A DNA stretch of 64,000 bases, taken from NCBI GenBank assembly GCA_016219875.1, contig JACRJZ010000148.1, positions 1 through 64,000 of the forward strand, read 5' to 3'. Below the pieces are notes generated by a model that was not told where the DNA came from, did not search any database, and saw nothing but the letters and a program-made list of their open reading frames with translations. The stretch is from Verrucomicrobiota bacterium. GTDB taxonomy: Bacteria > Verrucomicrobiota > Verrucomicrobiia > Limisphaerales > JACRJZ01. A program made the translations under genes and the position numbers. Position 1 is the first letter of the stretch, and each line of letters opens with the position of its first letter. Shown here one piece after another: positions 1 to 9,025 of the stretch.

Positions 1-330
1 CACCGGCCCAATTCCAGGCGGACCACCAGTGACTGGATGGCGGCTTTCGGCCATTTCCAGAGCATTTTCGGGGTATCGAGCAGATTCGCTCATGTCAGCC
101 CGAAAAGATGTGGGTAATGACAAGGCTTTCCAGCCTGCCGTTTCGCGGGTTTTCAACCTGCGGGTCGCTGAAATGCGAAGGCGTGCGAGAAGGCAGATCG
201 TTTCTGAACTTGGCACGCCCCGCCGACTCAAAGTCGGCGATACGGCAGGCTGGAAAGCCTGCGCTACTCTGGCATCGTGCCGCTGGCCGCGGAGGCAACG
301 ATCACCACACAACACCAACCTTGCTGAACC
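1..330. repeat. Intergenic region with paired inverted repeat (TAGCGCAGGC family)
   Basis: No convincing gene lies here. The 19-nt arm at 123-141 (AGGCTTTCCAGCCTGCCGT) is exactly complementary to 242-260. Each arm is itself a small hairpin of the type GGCTTTCCAGCC, and further hairpin-like units (GGGTTTTCAACCTG near 148, GCCGACTCAAAGTCGGC near 222) lie inside. The same unit types recur at 33.68, 54.13 and 62.35 kb, so this is a dispersed, presumably non-coding element just upstream of the protease gene. Apparent reading frames through it are low-complexity by-products. Confidence 0.75.
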
Positions 331-3021
331 ATGAAATCCCTTCGCTTCCTCCTCGTCCTTCTTCTCGCCGCAGCGGGCGCCGAACTTCCGGTAGCGGCGC
401 AATCGCCACGCAACAGCGAGCGCCCAGGCCCGCATCCGACACGGCTCATCGCGAAGCTGAAGCGAGAACTCGGCGCGGCCAACCGAGCCGCCAAGCTCGC
501 GTTGGATCACGGCCTCGCCGTGCGCAAACGGTTCCGCCATTCGGCAGACTTGCTGGTGCTCAACGAAACCGCCGCCGCCGCGAGAGCCTTGGCCAACGCC
601 ACACCGCAGGAACGAAAGCTGAAACTACTGACCCGTCTCCATGCGTTGCGCCAGTCCGGGCTGTTTGAATTCGTCGAACCGGATTACGTGCTCACGGCCC
701 ATGCCACGCCGAGCGACACTGCCTACCAGAACGGCACGCTCTGGGGCCTCCAACGCATCGGCGCCGCTTCGGCCTGGGACATCACCACCGGCTCTACCAA
801 CATCATCGTCGCCGTGGTGGACAGCGGCATTCGCCACACGCATCAAGACCTCGCGGCGCAGATGTGGCGCAACCCCGGCGAGATGGCCGGCAACGGCCTG
901 GACGACGACGGCGACGGGATCGTGGACAACGTTCATGGCCTGAACGCGATCAGCGATTCAGGAGACACTTCGGATGACCACAGCCACGGCACGCACGTCG
1001 CCGGGACCATCGGCGCGGCGGCCAACAACGCCGGGGCCGTTGTGGGCGTGTGCTGGCAGGTGCGGCTCATGGCCTGCAAGTTCATGGACTCAACCGGCCA
1101 CGGCTACACCAGCGACGCCGTCGAGTGCATCGACTTCGCTGTGGCCAACGGCGCGCGTGTCATCAACTGCAGTTGGGGTGGCGGCGAGTACAGCCAGGCG
1201 TTGTTCAACTCCCTGTCGGCGGCGCGCACCGCAGGCGTACTGGTCGTCGTGGCGGCGGGCAACGACGGGTTCAACAATGATCTACTGCCGGATTACCCCG
1301 CGTCCTTCAACCTCGATAACCTTTTCGTCGTCGCGGCCATTGACCAAAGCGACGCGCTCGCCTCCTTCTCGAATTACGGCCAAACCTCCGTCGATCTCGC
1401 GGCACCCGGCGTCGGCATCTATTCCTGCACCGCCGACAGCGACGCCTCGTATGACACTTACCAAGGCACGAGCATGGCCGCGCCGCATGTGACCGGCGTG
1501 ATGGCGCTGCTGCTCGCGCAGACACCGGGCCTCAGCCTCGCCACGTTGCGACAACGATTGCTCGGCTCGACCGTTTCACTCGCGTCGCTGTCTGGTCGAT
1601 GCGTGACCGGCGGACGCGTGGACGCGTTCAAGGCACTCTCCACCGTGCCGGACGGCGTCCTGGAAATCTCCACCGCGACGAGCAGTGCGCCGCCGTTCAG
1701 CCCGGGCAGCAGCGTGAACTTCTTTGTCAACGTCTCGGACGTGTCGCCGGTGACAAACGCCACGGTCACTGGCGGAATCGTCGGCGGCAGCTCGCTCGCG
1801 TTCGGGAACAACGGCGTGTCACCGGACGCCACGGCGAGAGACGGCACTTACAGCGCCGTGTTGGCCGTTCCCTCCACGGGCAGCAACGTCACGGTGCGCG
1901 TCGTCGTCTCCGCTCCCGGCAAACAAACCGCGACCAACAGCGCGACTATCCAAATTCTCCAGCCGCCCGCCAACGACCGTTTCGCGAGTCGCGCCGCCCT
2001 GACTGGCACGACCGCCACTACGACCGCGAGCAACGTGGGGGCGACAAAGGAAACAGGCGAGCCTGCTCACGCTGGCAACGCGGGTGGAAGATCCGTCTGG
2101 TGGACTTGGACCGCGCCCGCAGACGGCGCCGTGACCATCGGCACGATGGGCAGCGATTTCGACACTCTGTTGGGAGTCTATACCGGCGCGGCAGTGTCGG
2201 CCTTGAGCGTGGTCGCGGCCAATGACAACCAGGGCTTTCTCCCTTTCAGTTCGGTCAGCTTCACCGCGACGGCCGGCACGCCGTATCAAATCGCCGTGGA
2301 CGGTTTCGGCGGCGCGTCCGGTTCGATTCAGTTGAACCTCAAGATGAGCGTCCCGCCGCCGAACGACGCCTTTGCGAGCCGCCTCCTGCTCGTTGGCGCC
2401 AACGTCACCACCACCGGCAACAACGAGAACGCGACCAAGGAACCCGGCGAACCGCTGCACGCGGGCAACACCGGCGGAAGATCCGTGTGGTGGACTTGGA
2501 CTGCGCCGAGCAGCGGCCCGGTGCGCGCCGCGACCACCGGCAGCGACTTCGACACAACCCTCGCTGTGTACATCGGAACGTCCGTCGGTGCGCTCACGCT
2601 CATCGCCGCCGATGACGACAGTGGTGGCTGGCCGGCCAGCGCCGTCACCTTCACTGCCGTCGCGGGGATGAGCTATCAGTTCGCCGTGGACGGTTTCGAC
2701 GACGGCTTCGGTTTCGGTGCGCCCGCGGGGAATATCCGTCTCAGCATCGCGGAACAGGATCGTCTTCACTTGCTCCCGCCGCAGAAACTGTCCGGCGGCG
2801 GCTACCGCCTCTGGATCGCCGCGGCTGACGGCACGGCGCTCAGTTCCTCCCGCGCCGCACGCATCGAAGTCCACGCCCTCGCCAGGGTGAATCAAGTCCC
2901 CGACACCGCCACCCGCCTCAACGCTGCGCTCTCCTTTTCCAGCGGGCGTCTTTGGCTTGATGATCTCACTTCGCCAAAACCCGCGATGCGCTTCTACCGC
3001 GTCCTTGAGCGCGCTCCATGA
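331..3021 (+). CDS. Secreted subtilisin-like (S8) serine protease with two C-terminal duplicated beta domains
   Basis: The product is an 896-residue exported serine endopeptidase. Residues 1-24 form a signal peptide ending in VAAQ. Residues about 35-130 look like a fervidolysin-type propeptide that would be removed on maturation. The S8 catalytic triad is complete: Asp164 (AVVDSG), His219 (HSHGTHVAG) and Ser381 (GTSMAAPH); the oxyanion Asn lies in AAGND. After the catalytic domain there is an Ig-like segment (about 440-540). Two tandem copies of a roughly 115-residue domain follow (about 545-670 and 671-800), each carrying RSVWWTWTAP and GSDFDT motifs, as in pre-peptidase C-terminal-like domains. 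The extreme C-terminus is probably a surface or secretion tail. It converges on the deacetylase gene 48 bp away. The substrate is unknown; the fold and enzyme class are secure. Confidence 0.93.
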   Translation: MKSLRFLLVLLLAAAGAELPVAAQSPRNSERPGPHPTRLIAKLKRELGAANRAAKLALDHGLAVRKRFRHSADLLVLNETAAAARALANATPQERKLKLLTRLHALRQSGLFEFVEPDYVLTAHATPSDTAYQNGTLWGLQRIGAASAWDITTGSTNIIVAVVDSGIRHTHQDLAAQMWRNPGEMAGNGLDDDGDGIVDNVHGLNAISDSGDTSDDHSHGTHVAGTIGAAANNAGAVVGVCWQVRLMACKFMDSTGHGYTSDAVECIDFAVANGARVINCSWGGGEYSQALFNSLSAARTAGVLVVVAAGNDGFNNDLLPDYPASFNLDNLFVVAAIDQSDALASFSNYGQTSVDLAAPGVGIYSCTADSDASYDTYQGTSMAAPHVTGVMALLLAQTPGLSLATLRQRLLGSTVSLASLSGRCVTGGRVDAFKALSTVPDGVLEISTATSSAPPFSPGSSVNFFVNVSDVSPVTNATVTGGIVGGSSLAFGNNGVSPDATARDGTYSAVLAVPSTGSNVTVRVVVSAPGKQTATNSATIQILQPPANDRFASRAALTGTTATTTASNVGATKETGEPAHAGNAGGRSVWWTWTAPADGAVTIGTMGSDFDTLLGVYTGAAVSALSVVAANDNQGFLPFSSVSFTATAGTPYQIAVDGFGGASGSIQLNLKMSVPPPNDAFASRLLLVGANVTTTGNNENATKEPGEPLHAGNTGGRSVWWTWTAPSSGPVRAATTGSDFDTTLAVYIGTSVGALTLIAADDDSGGWPASAVTFTAVAGMSYQFAVDGFDDGFGFGAPAGNIRLSIAEQDRLHLLPPQKLSGGGYRLWIAAADGTALSSSRAARIEVHALARVNQVPDTATRLNAALSFSSGRLWLDDLTSPKPAMRFYRVLERAP

Positions 3022-3069
3022 TCGACGCGACTCCCCGACTTCAGGACCGACTTGGCCCCGCCAGGGCCG

Positions 3070-3972
3070 TCACTCGTCGAAGAACGGAAAGAGCTTCTTC
3101 AATTCCGCCTTGTCCGGCTGGCGACCGTATTCGCAAATCTCGAAAGCTTCGGCGTGCTGGATTTTGGCGGCCTTCTCCTGGCCGTAGAAATCCGCCAGCT
3201 TGGCGCGGAAGCGTTGGGCAATGCCTTGGCAGCGCCGGTCAAAACCGGCGCGAACCTGCTGCTTGCGCTCCTTCTGCTTCGCCGGGTCGCTTGGGATAAG
3301 GTCGGCGGAGCCGTTCGCGCCGCCTTCGTAAAACTGCGACTCCAGGGCATCGAGCGCATCGAGTTTCTTCGCGATGACCGAGTCGATGGACACCGCCACG
3401 TCCGGCTGGGACGGGGTCGGTTTCTGGAAGCGGTCAGGGTAATACATGAACACCGGGTTCTTCTTGAGCGCCGGCACATCGGGGCAGAAGAACGGCACGG
3501 TCACCATGTAGGCGGCATCCTGGACCAGCACGGCGGTGTAGCGGTGATCGGGGTGATAGTCGTTCGGGCGCGGGCTGAAGACCAGGTCGGCGTTCCACTG
3601 GCGAATGAGGCGCGTGATCGTGCGGCGGTTCTCCAGCGTCGGCTCCAATTCGCCGTCGTGAATGTCGAGCACCTCGGCGGTGGTGCCGAGGATCTGCGCC
3701 GCGCGCTCCACTTCGGTCTTGCGCCGGTGGGCCAGCGGGCCGCCCGCCTCGCGCCAGTGGCCGATGTCGCCGTTGGTGACGGACACCAGCTTGACCTTGT
3801 GGCCTTTGGCCGCCCACATCGCTGCGACTCCGCCGGCCTGGATTTCGCAATCGTCCGGGTGCGCGCCGAAGCAAATGATGCGCAGCGTGCCGTCGTCGGG
3901 GGGCGCCGGCGCGGCAGAGGTGAGAACGAGGGTGGCGGCGGCGATCACGCCGGAGAGGACAGAGCGTTTCAT
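3070..3972 (-). CDS. Exported PIG-L/LmbE-family deacetylase
   Basis: This is a 300-residue protein with an N-terminal signal-like segment (MKRSVLSGVIAAATLVL) followed by the PIG-L domain. The zinc motif AHPDD gives His38, Asp40 and Asp41, and a second family motif (HPDHRYTA) supplies the later metal-binding histidine region. The family removes acetyl groups from N-acetylglucosamine-like sugars, mycothiol/bacillithiol precursors or related amino sugars. The signal peptide points to a periplasmic sugar or glycoconjugate substrate, which I cannot name. I chose the ATG at 3972; an upstream in-frame TTG at 3990 would add six residues. Single-gene context, convergent with the protease. Confidence 0.9.
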   Translation of the reverse strand: MKRSVLSGVIAAATLVLTSAAPAPPDDGTLRIICFGAHPDDCEIQAGGVAAMWAAKGHKVKLVSVTNGDIGHWREAGGPLAHRRKTEVERAAQILGTTAEVLDIHDGELEPTLENRRTITRLIRQWNADLVFSPRPNDYHPDHRYTAVLVQDAAYMVTVPFFCPDVPALKKNPVFMYYPDRFQKPTPSQPDVAVSIDSVIAKKLDALDALESQFYEGGANGSADLIPSDPAKQKERKQQVRAGFDRRCQGIAQRFRAKLADFYGQEKAAKIQHAEAFEICEYGRQPDKAELKKLFPFFDE

Positions 3973-4519
3973 CGGATGCGAGTGGTTCAATTTGCGGACG
4001 CAGGATAAAACGGGCGGGCGCTTCGGGCAAAGGGAATTTGCCGGCGCCGGCAGGGCCTCAGTCTGGCCCGGCTGGTCCGCGGATTTCCAATCGGCTATGA
4101 GGCCATGTCAGAACCCCGTAGCAGCCGACGTGAGGAGGCTCCATTCAGAGGTTAGAAATCAGAAAACAATCAGAGCCTCCTCACGTCGGCTGCTACAGTT
4201 TTGCAGGAAGCTCCTGGATCGCCGAATTGGATTCGGCAGGCGGTCACTCGCCTCACCAGGCGGCGGATTTCCAATCCACGCAACGAGCGAGGCCGCACCT
4301 CCCGGACAAGACTGCGGCCCTTACGGGCTTGCTAGTAGGCCGGCCCCTTTTTTTTCACGTTGCTGGAATGCCAACAACTAAGATTCCGCTTGCTTCAGAT
4401 TACCTTCAAAGGATACGACTGTCGCCAGTGCAGCCCCGAAACATCGGAAACAGCGATCGTACGCCTGACCAAGTCCGTTTGGTCGAGGCGTCGCTTCCGG
4501 CATGTTTCCCCCTCCCATC
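3973..4519. other. Intergenic region of about 550 bp carrying a palindromic element
   Basis: I see no gene here. The region holds the hairpin element at 4118-4196 (listed separately), a second unit at 4081-4095 with GATTTCCAATCGGC-like half-sites that recur near 4265, and a short T-run near 4350. It lies between the divergent deacetylase and outer-membrane protein genes, so promoters for both should be here, but no clear -35/-10 pair stands out. Confidence 0.5.
4118..4196. repeat. Palindromic element, 24-bp perfect inverted repeat (GCAGCCGACGTGAGGAGG type)
   Basis: The left arm 4118-4141 and right arm 4173-4196 are perfect reverse complements (24 nt); the arm core is GCAGCCGACGTGAGGAGGCT. 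The 31-bp loop carries degenerate CAGAGGTTAGAAATCAGA-like units. The same arm sequence occurs inside mfd (60978-61074) and, as one arm only, in the 5' part of the gene at 37530-42197. Read through, this arm encodes the peptide SRREEA. Confidence 0.9.
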
Positions 4520-5815
4520 ATGACAACCCAGGCCAACTCCAAGACCCTCTCGCTCAGTATCGCCAGTCTGCTTCTGCCCGTCGTTCTCAGCGCCCAGACC
4601 GCTTCCCCAGCCGCCCCACCGGCCCCACCCGCCACCAAGCCTCCCTGGACCTTCTCGGCCAGCATGGCGGTGAAAGAGAGCTTCGACGACAACGTGTTCA
4701 TCCAGGACCACGGCGACTTGGCCAAGCGGGAATCGTGGGTCACGTCGCTCATGCCCGGTGTCGCGGTGGCCTACCAGAAAAGCCCGGCGTTCAAGGCGTC
4801 GGTATCGTACGCGCCCGAGGTGACGTTCTATCACTCCGAACGCTCGGAGGACTACGTGGCCCATCGCGGCGCGATCAACTTTGGCGGCAAGGTCAAGGAC
4901 ACCGCGTGGGAGATGCTGAATGGCGTCGTCTGGATTGACGGCAGCAGCCTCGGTCCGATCTTCACCGGCGGCGGCGACATTCCGGCCATCGGCGGCATCC
5001 CGCTGCGCGACCGCCGCGACGCCGCGATTTACCGGAACAGCTTCAAGCTCACCCAGACGCTGGGCAAAGCGTTCTTGCGCCCGGTCTTCAACTCTTACGT
5101 CCATGATTTCCAAACTGAGCACCGGACGACGGCCGGCTACGAAAACTACATCGACCGCTACGACATTGGAGGCGGAGTGGATGCCGGATACGAGGCCTTT
5201 CAGAAGACTTGGCTGGTCGTGGGCTACCGCTTCGGCCATCAGGAACAGATGAAGAACCAGTTCCAAGCGCTCAGCCCGTACTGCAACAACTATCACCGGT
5301 TCCTGGTGGGCCTTGAAGGCACTCCGACTGAGTGGTTGAAGTTGAACGTCCTGGCCGGTCCCGATGTGCGTGACTGGGCTTCTGCCACGCCGGCCGGCTT
5401 CAATCGCAATGAACTCCTGTATTTCATCGACGCCTCCGTGAGCCTCCTGCCGACCAAGCAGGACACCGTGACCCTCGCGGCCCGACGCTACGAGCAGCCG
5501 GCTTTCTCCAGCCACAGTGTCTATGAGGACATCGTGTATGATTTTTCGTATCGGCATAAATTCAGCGACCATGTCACCGCCGGAGCGGGCTTCCGCATCT
5601 ATGGCGGCGACTGGCAGGCCCCGGTCAACCGGGAAGACTGGATCTTCACCCCCAGCGCGGTCTTGATCTACACGCACGACAAGCACCTCAGCGCCGAACT
5701 GGCTTACTCGTATGACTGGGTGGACAGCCGCGTGCCCGTGAGCGTGGCGCCGTTGTCCAAAGGCCGCGAGTTCACGCGGCACCTCGTTTCGCTGGGCGTG
5801 AAATACGCCTTTTAG
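4520..5815 (+). CDS. Outer-membrane beta-barrel protein
   Basis: This 431-residue exported protein starts with a signal peptide (MTTQANSKTLSLSIASLLLP, cleavage near VLSAQ), followed by a short Ala/Pro-rich linker. The rest is alternating hydrophobic/aromatic beta-strand sequence. It ends in VKYAF, the terminal-aromatic signature recognised by the BAM machinery. Strand-like segments such as NSYVHDFQTEH, YRFGHQEQ and SAELAYSYDWV recur throughout. No enzymatic motif is visible. The role could be a porin-like channel or a structural barrel. An ATG 18 bp upstream (4502) is an alternative start but would put prolines before the signal peptide. Confidence 0.75.
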   Translation: MTTQANSKTLSLSIASLLLPVVLSAQTASPAAPPAPPATKPPWTFSASMAVKESFDDNVFIQDHGDLAKRESWVTSLMPGVAVAYQKSPAFKASVSYAPEVTFYHSERSEDYVAHRGAINFGGKVKDTAWEMLNGVVWIDGSSLGPIFTGGGDIPAIGGIPLRDRRDAAIYRNSFKLTQTLGKAFLRPVFNSYVHDFQTEHRTTAGYENYIDRYDIGGGVDAGYEAFQKTWLVVGYRFGHQEQMKNQFQALSPYCNNYHRFLVGLEGTPTEWLKLNVLAGPDVRDWASATPAGFNRNELLYFIDASVSLLPTKQDTVTLAARRYEQPAFSSHSVYEDIVYDFSYRHKFSDHVTAGAGFRIYGGDWQAPVNREDWIFTPSAVLIYTHDKHLSAELAYSYDWVDSRVPVSVAPLSKGREFTRHLVSLGVKYAF

Positions 5816-5941
5816 GCAGGGCCGCCCGCGTGGGCAATCCTTCCCGAAACAAAGCACCGACCGTCAAATCTGCGGACCCTATCTGAGGGCCAGCGTTGCT
5901 GGCACAAAGCGGGGGCCGCGCAACCAACAGAAAAACAAACT

Positions 5942-6211
5942 ATGGCTGGACTGGACTTCAAGGCCCCTGTGGCCCAAGAGCAGGAAGACGCGGCGGTCGT
6001 CGCGCACAACACGCGCATGGGCGTGATCCTGTTCGTCGTGTATGTGCTGTTCTACGGAGGCTTCATGGCCTTGAGCGCCTTCTGGCCGGAGGTCATGAGC
6101 AAGCCGTTCCTCTTCGACGCGAATCTTGCCGTCGTGTACGGCTTCGCGTTGATCGTGGCCGCGCTGGTGCTGGCCCTGGTGTACATGAAGGTCTGCCGCA
6201 AATCGAAATAA
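5942..6211 (+). CDS. DUF485 family small membrane protein (YjcH-like)
   Basis: This is an 89-residue protein with two transmembrane helices (about 27-47 and 62-82) and a short hydrophilic N-terminus. It has the size and topology of DUF485/YjcH proteins, which are routinely encoded immediately before ActP-type acetate symporters. The next gene starts 10 bp downstream on the same strand and is such a symporter, so the two are almost certainly one operon. The molecular role of DUF485 proteins is not established; an accessory role in symporter assembly or regulation is an inference from this pairing. Confidence 0.88.
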   Translation: MAGLDFKAPVAQEQEDAAVVAHNTRMGVILFVVYVLFYGGFMALSAFWPEVMSKPFLFDANLAVVYGFALIVAALVLALVYMKVCRKSK

Positions 6212-6221
6212 GGAACTTCCC

Positions 6222-8153
6222 ATGATTCACGAAACCTCCTGGATTGCGGTCCTGGTCTTCCTGTTCTTCGCTGGCGCCGTCCTGGCCATCAGCTTCTACC
6301 TTGGCTCCAAGGCCAAGTCCGCCAGCGGCTATTTCGCCGCCGGCGGCGGCATCCATTGGGCCGTCAACGGCATCGCGTTTGCCGGCGATTACCTCTCCGC
6401 GGCCTCCTTCCTGGGCATCTGCGGCATGATCGCCTTCTACGGCTACGACGGCTTCCTGTACTCCATCGGTTATCTGGCGGGATGGATCGTGGCGTTGTTC
6501 ATCATCGCTGAACCGCTGAAGCGGTTGGGCCGTTTCACGTTTGCCGATGCGCTCGACAACAAGTTCAACTCCCGCGGCATCAAGCTGGCGGCGGCCATCA
6601 GCACGCTGGTGGTGAGCTGCTTTTACCTGATCCCGCAGATGGTCGGTGCCGGCGCGCTGGTGCAGCCGTTGCTGGGCTTCCCGCACTACGTGGGCGTGAT
6701 CGTGGTGGGCTTGATCGTGACCATGATCGTCACCACGGCGGGCATGGTTTCGACCACCTGGGTCCAGTTCATCAAGGGATCCATGCTGGTGCTCCTGTGC
6801 GCCTTCATCACCGTGTTGCTCCTCATGCGGGGCGTCACCACCAAACCCACCGATGCCAACGGCAAAGAGGTGCGCATCCTGAAACGGGGCGTCCCGGCGG
6901 CCGAAGTCACCGGCGCGGCCGGAGCAACGGTCCTGCCCGAAGACGGCGCGTGGAAAGCCAAGCCCTATGTCCGCGTCAAGAATTCAGCGGGCGTGGTTTC
7001 CGTCTGGCGCAAAGACGGCGATCTGCTTTCCGAAGCGCAAACCCTCACGGTGCAGAAGGACGGCAAAAAACTGGTCAACGGATTGCCGCGCGGCAAGAGG
7101 GCGGGTGAAGCGGACCTCGCGCCAGTAGGCTACGTCTCCAAGCTGCCAGGCGGGGTGGAGAAAACCGGTCCCAAAGGCCCGTTTGGCTTCCTGCGCACCA
7201 TGCAAGAGAGCGAAGTCATCCTGTGGAGCAACGAGAAGATCGCCGAAGCCGACGGCAGCGCCACGACCGTCTATTACCAGAAACCCACACCTGGCTCGGA
7301 CTTCATGGCGCCCGGCTCCAGTCCGACGTTCAAAAAAGTTCGCAGCGCGAAGCTGTTCGACAAACTTGACTTCCTCTCCCTCATGCTCGCGCTCTTCTGC
7401 GGCACCGCCTCGCTGCCGCACATCCTGATCCGTTACTACACGGTCAAGGACCAGATTAGCGCCCGCAAGAGCACCGTGGTGGGCATCGCAGCCATTGGCT
7501 TCTTCTACGTGCTGACGCTCTATCTGGGGTTGGGCGCGATGACCAGCGGCAACCTTGATGTCACCGACTCGAACATGTCCGCGCCGCTCTTGGCGCGCAG
7601 TCTGAACGAATTCCTCTTCGCGGTGCTCTCGGCGGTGGCCTTCACCACGGTGCTGGGCACGGTCAGCGGCCTGATCATGGCCGCGAGCGGCGCGGTCGCC
7701 CACGACCTCATGACCAATTTCATGAAGATGAAACTGGACGAGTTCCAAAAAGTGCGCGCCGCCAAGATCGCCGCCATGTGCGTCGGATTGCTGGCCATCT
7801 GCCTGGGCATCCTCTTCGCCAAGATGAACGTGAACTTCCTCGTCGGCTGGGCCTTCAACATCGCCGCCTCGGCCAACCTGCCGGCGCTCGTCATGCTCCT
7901 CTTCTGGAAGCGCACGACCAAGCAGGGCATCACCGCGGCCATTATCGTGGGCATGATCTCATCCCTGGCTTGGATCCTCCTGAGCGCGCAAGCCTACAAG
8001 GATGTGTACGGCCTTGATCCGGCGCGCGCCATTGTGCCCTTCAGCCAACCGGCCATCGTGACCATCCCGCTGGGCTTCCTGGTGCTGATCCTCGTTTCGC
8101 TGATTACCCCACGCCCGGAGGAGCAAGGCAAGGCCGTGCCCGCCCGCGCCTGA
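6222..8153 (+). CDS. actP: Sodium/solute symporter, ActP (cation:acetate) type, with a large soluble insert
   Basis: This is a 643-residue sodium:solute symporter family membrane protein that would import acetate or a similar short carboxylate with Na+. Family features include the early GIAFAGDYLSAASFLGI segment (TM2 region), QMVGAGALVQPLLG and GTASLPHILIRYYTV. Around 13 hydrophobic helices are present. Between the helix ending near residue 200 and the one starting near 380 there is a soluble insertion of about 175 residues, which explains why it is longer than the 549-residue E. coli ActP. AAGGAA at 6211-6216 gives a reasonable ribosome-binding site. It follows the DUF485 gene closely and is terminated by the hairpin at 8195-8226. 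The substrate could be another small acid (pyruvate, propionate); the family is secure. Confidence 0.9.
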   Translation: MIHETSWIAVLVFLFFAGAVLAISFYLGSKAKSASGYFAAGGGIHWAVNGIAFAGDYLSAASFLGICGMIAFYGYDGFLYSIGYLAGWIVALFIIAEPLKRLGRFTFADALDNKFNSRGIKLAAAISTLVVSCFYLIPQMVGAGALVQPLLGFPHYVGVIVVGLIVTMIVTTAGMVSTTWVQFIKGSMLVLLCAFITVLLLMRGVTTKPTDANGKEVRILKRGVPAAEVTGAAGATVLPEDGAWKAKPYVRVKNSAGVVSVWRKDGDLLSEAQTLTVQKDGKKLVNGLPRGKRAGEADLAPVGYVSKLPGGVEKTGPKGPFGFLRTMQESEVILWSNEKIAEADGSATTVYYQKPTPGSDFMAPGSSPTFKKVRSAKLFDKLDFLSLMLALFCGTASLPHILIRYYTVKDQISARKSTVVGIAAIGFFYVLTLYLGLGAMTSGNLDVTDSNMSAPLLARSLNEFLFAVLSAVAFTTVLGTVSGLIMAASGAVAHDLMTNFMKMKLDEFQKVRAAKIAAMCVGLLAICLGILFAKMNVNFLVGWAFNIAASANLPALVMLLFWKRTTKQGITAAIIVGMISSLAWILLSAQAYKDVYGLDPARAIVPFSQPAIVTIPLGFLVLILVSLITPRPEEQGKAVPARA

Positions 8154-8194
8154 CGCGGACGAACGTTCCTCGCTCCATTACCATCTCGACCCTC

Positions 8195-8226
8195 AAAAGG
8201 CGGCTCTTGCGAGAGAGCCGCCTTTT
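8195..8226. terminator. Bidirectional intrinsic terminator hairpin
   Basis: A perfect 13-bp stem (AAAAGGCGGCTCT at 8195-8207 with AGAGCCGCCTTTT at 8214-8226) has a 6-nt loop and lies between the convergent actP and metallophosphoesterase genes. A-run on one side and T-run on the other allow termination in both directions. This is the clearest intrinsic terminator in the window. Confidence 0.88.
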
Positions 8227-8230
8227 CCGT

Positions 8231-9025
8231 TCACCCGCGTCCGGCACTCGGATCGGCGGGGCACAGCAGGAGTTTCTTCTCCTCGGTGTCCCAAATCACG
8301 AGAACGCGGCGCGGCGAATCAAGATCGTCGCCCACGCAGACGAAGCGCGTGCCTTCCACGGCGGCTTGGTGGGCGCGATGGAAATGTCCGAAGACCCAGG
8401 CCCGCGGCTTGTAGTTAAGGTCGAGCCACAGCCGGCCCAGTTCCACCTCGCCGCAGTCATCTTCCGGGCCGGGATCGAACCCGGCGGCGGTGATGTGCTC
8501 CGCGACCCCGGGCTGCATCTCGGCGGCGCTATGAATTCCAATGCCGATCCGCGAGGGGCAGGAGTGCGTGACAATCAGTTCGGGGTGTTGCTCATTGAAC
8601 AGGGTGGCGGCGTGTTCACGGTGGCGCCGTAAGATGTAGTTGGGAAAGCCGGTCAGCCAATTGTGCTTCTGAGGGCGGTCCACATGCAGCGCCCCGCCAA
8701 GAAAGCCAACCTTGGACGCTCCGAATTGCGCCACGGACGGACGGGGCTGATAGATGAGATTGAGTTCGTGTTTCCAGGTCCGCCCCGCGCCGGTCAGCAA
8801 GGCGCGCCGCAGCCATTGGTGGTCCTCGTGGTTGCCGTCGATCACGTACAGCGGAACGGGGAAGCGGAGTTTCTCCTCGCGTGCCCGCTGGATCATGTCC
8901 CGGTAGAATCCGAAGTCGCCCACCTGGATGGCGGCCCCAATCCTGAAATCCGTCTGCGCCTGCCGCAAAACCGCGGCCAGCTTCGCGTGCTGGCCATGAA
9001 CGTCGCCGACAATCAGGACGCGCAT
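8231..9025 (-). CDS. Calcineurin-like metallophosphoesterase
   Basis: This is a 264-residue cytoplasmic phosphoesterase. The dimetal-site motifs appear in order: GDVHGQ near the N-terminus, GDFGFYRD, GNHEDH, VTHSCPSRIG and FGHFHRAH at the C-terminal side. Family members hydrolyse phosphomonoesters or phosphodiesters; the substrate cannot be read from sequence. The start is placed at the ATG (MRVLIVGD) directly before the first motif. The open frame continues 27 residues upstream, but that extension is translated from a 7-bp tandem array (AAATCCG) and is probably not protein. It lies downstream of the DUF294 gene on the same strand, separated by repeat DNA. Confidence 0.9.
   Translation of the reverse strand: MRVLIVGDVHGQHAKLAAVLRQAQTDFRIGAAIQVGDFGFYRDMIQRAREEKLRFPVPLYVIDGNHEDHQWLRRALLTGAGRTWKHELNLIYQPRPSVAQFGASKVGFLGGALHVDRPQKHNWLTGFPNYILRRHREHAATLFNEQHPELIVTHSCPSRIGIGIHSAAEMQPGVAEHITAAGFDPGPEDDCGEVELGRLWLDLNYKPRAWVFGHFHRAHQAAVEGTRFVCVGDDLDSPRRVLVIWDTEEKKLLLCPADPSAGRG

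Noticed and set aside
108..668. Open frame over the 5' region and start of the protease gene
   Set aside because: Its first part translates hairpin repeats and its second part is an out-of-frame reading of the protease propeptide.
3052..4008. Long open frame on the plus strand across the deacetylase gene
   Set aside because: It is the antisense of the PIG-L gene, rich in Arg/Val/His without domains; GC-rich DNA opens such frames routinely.
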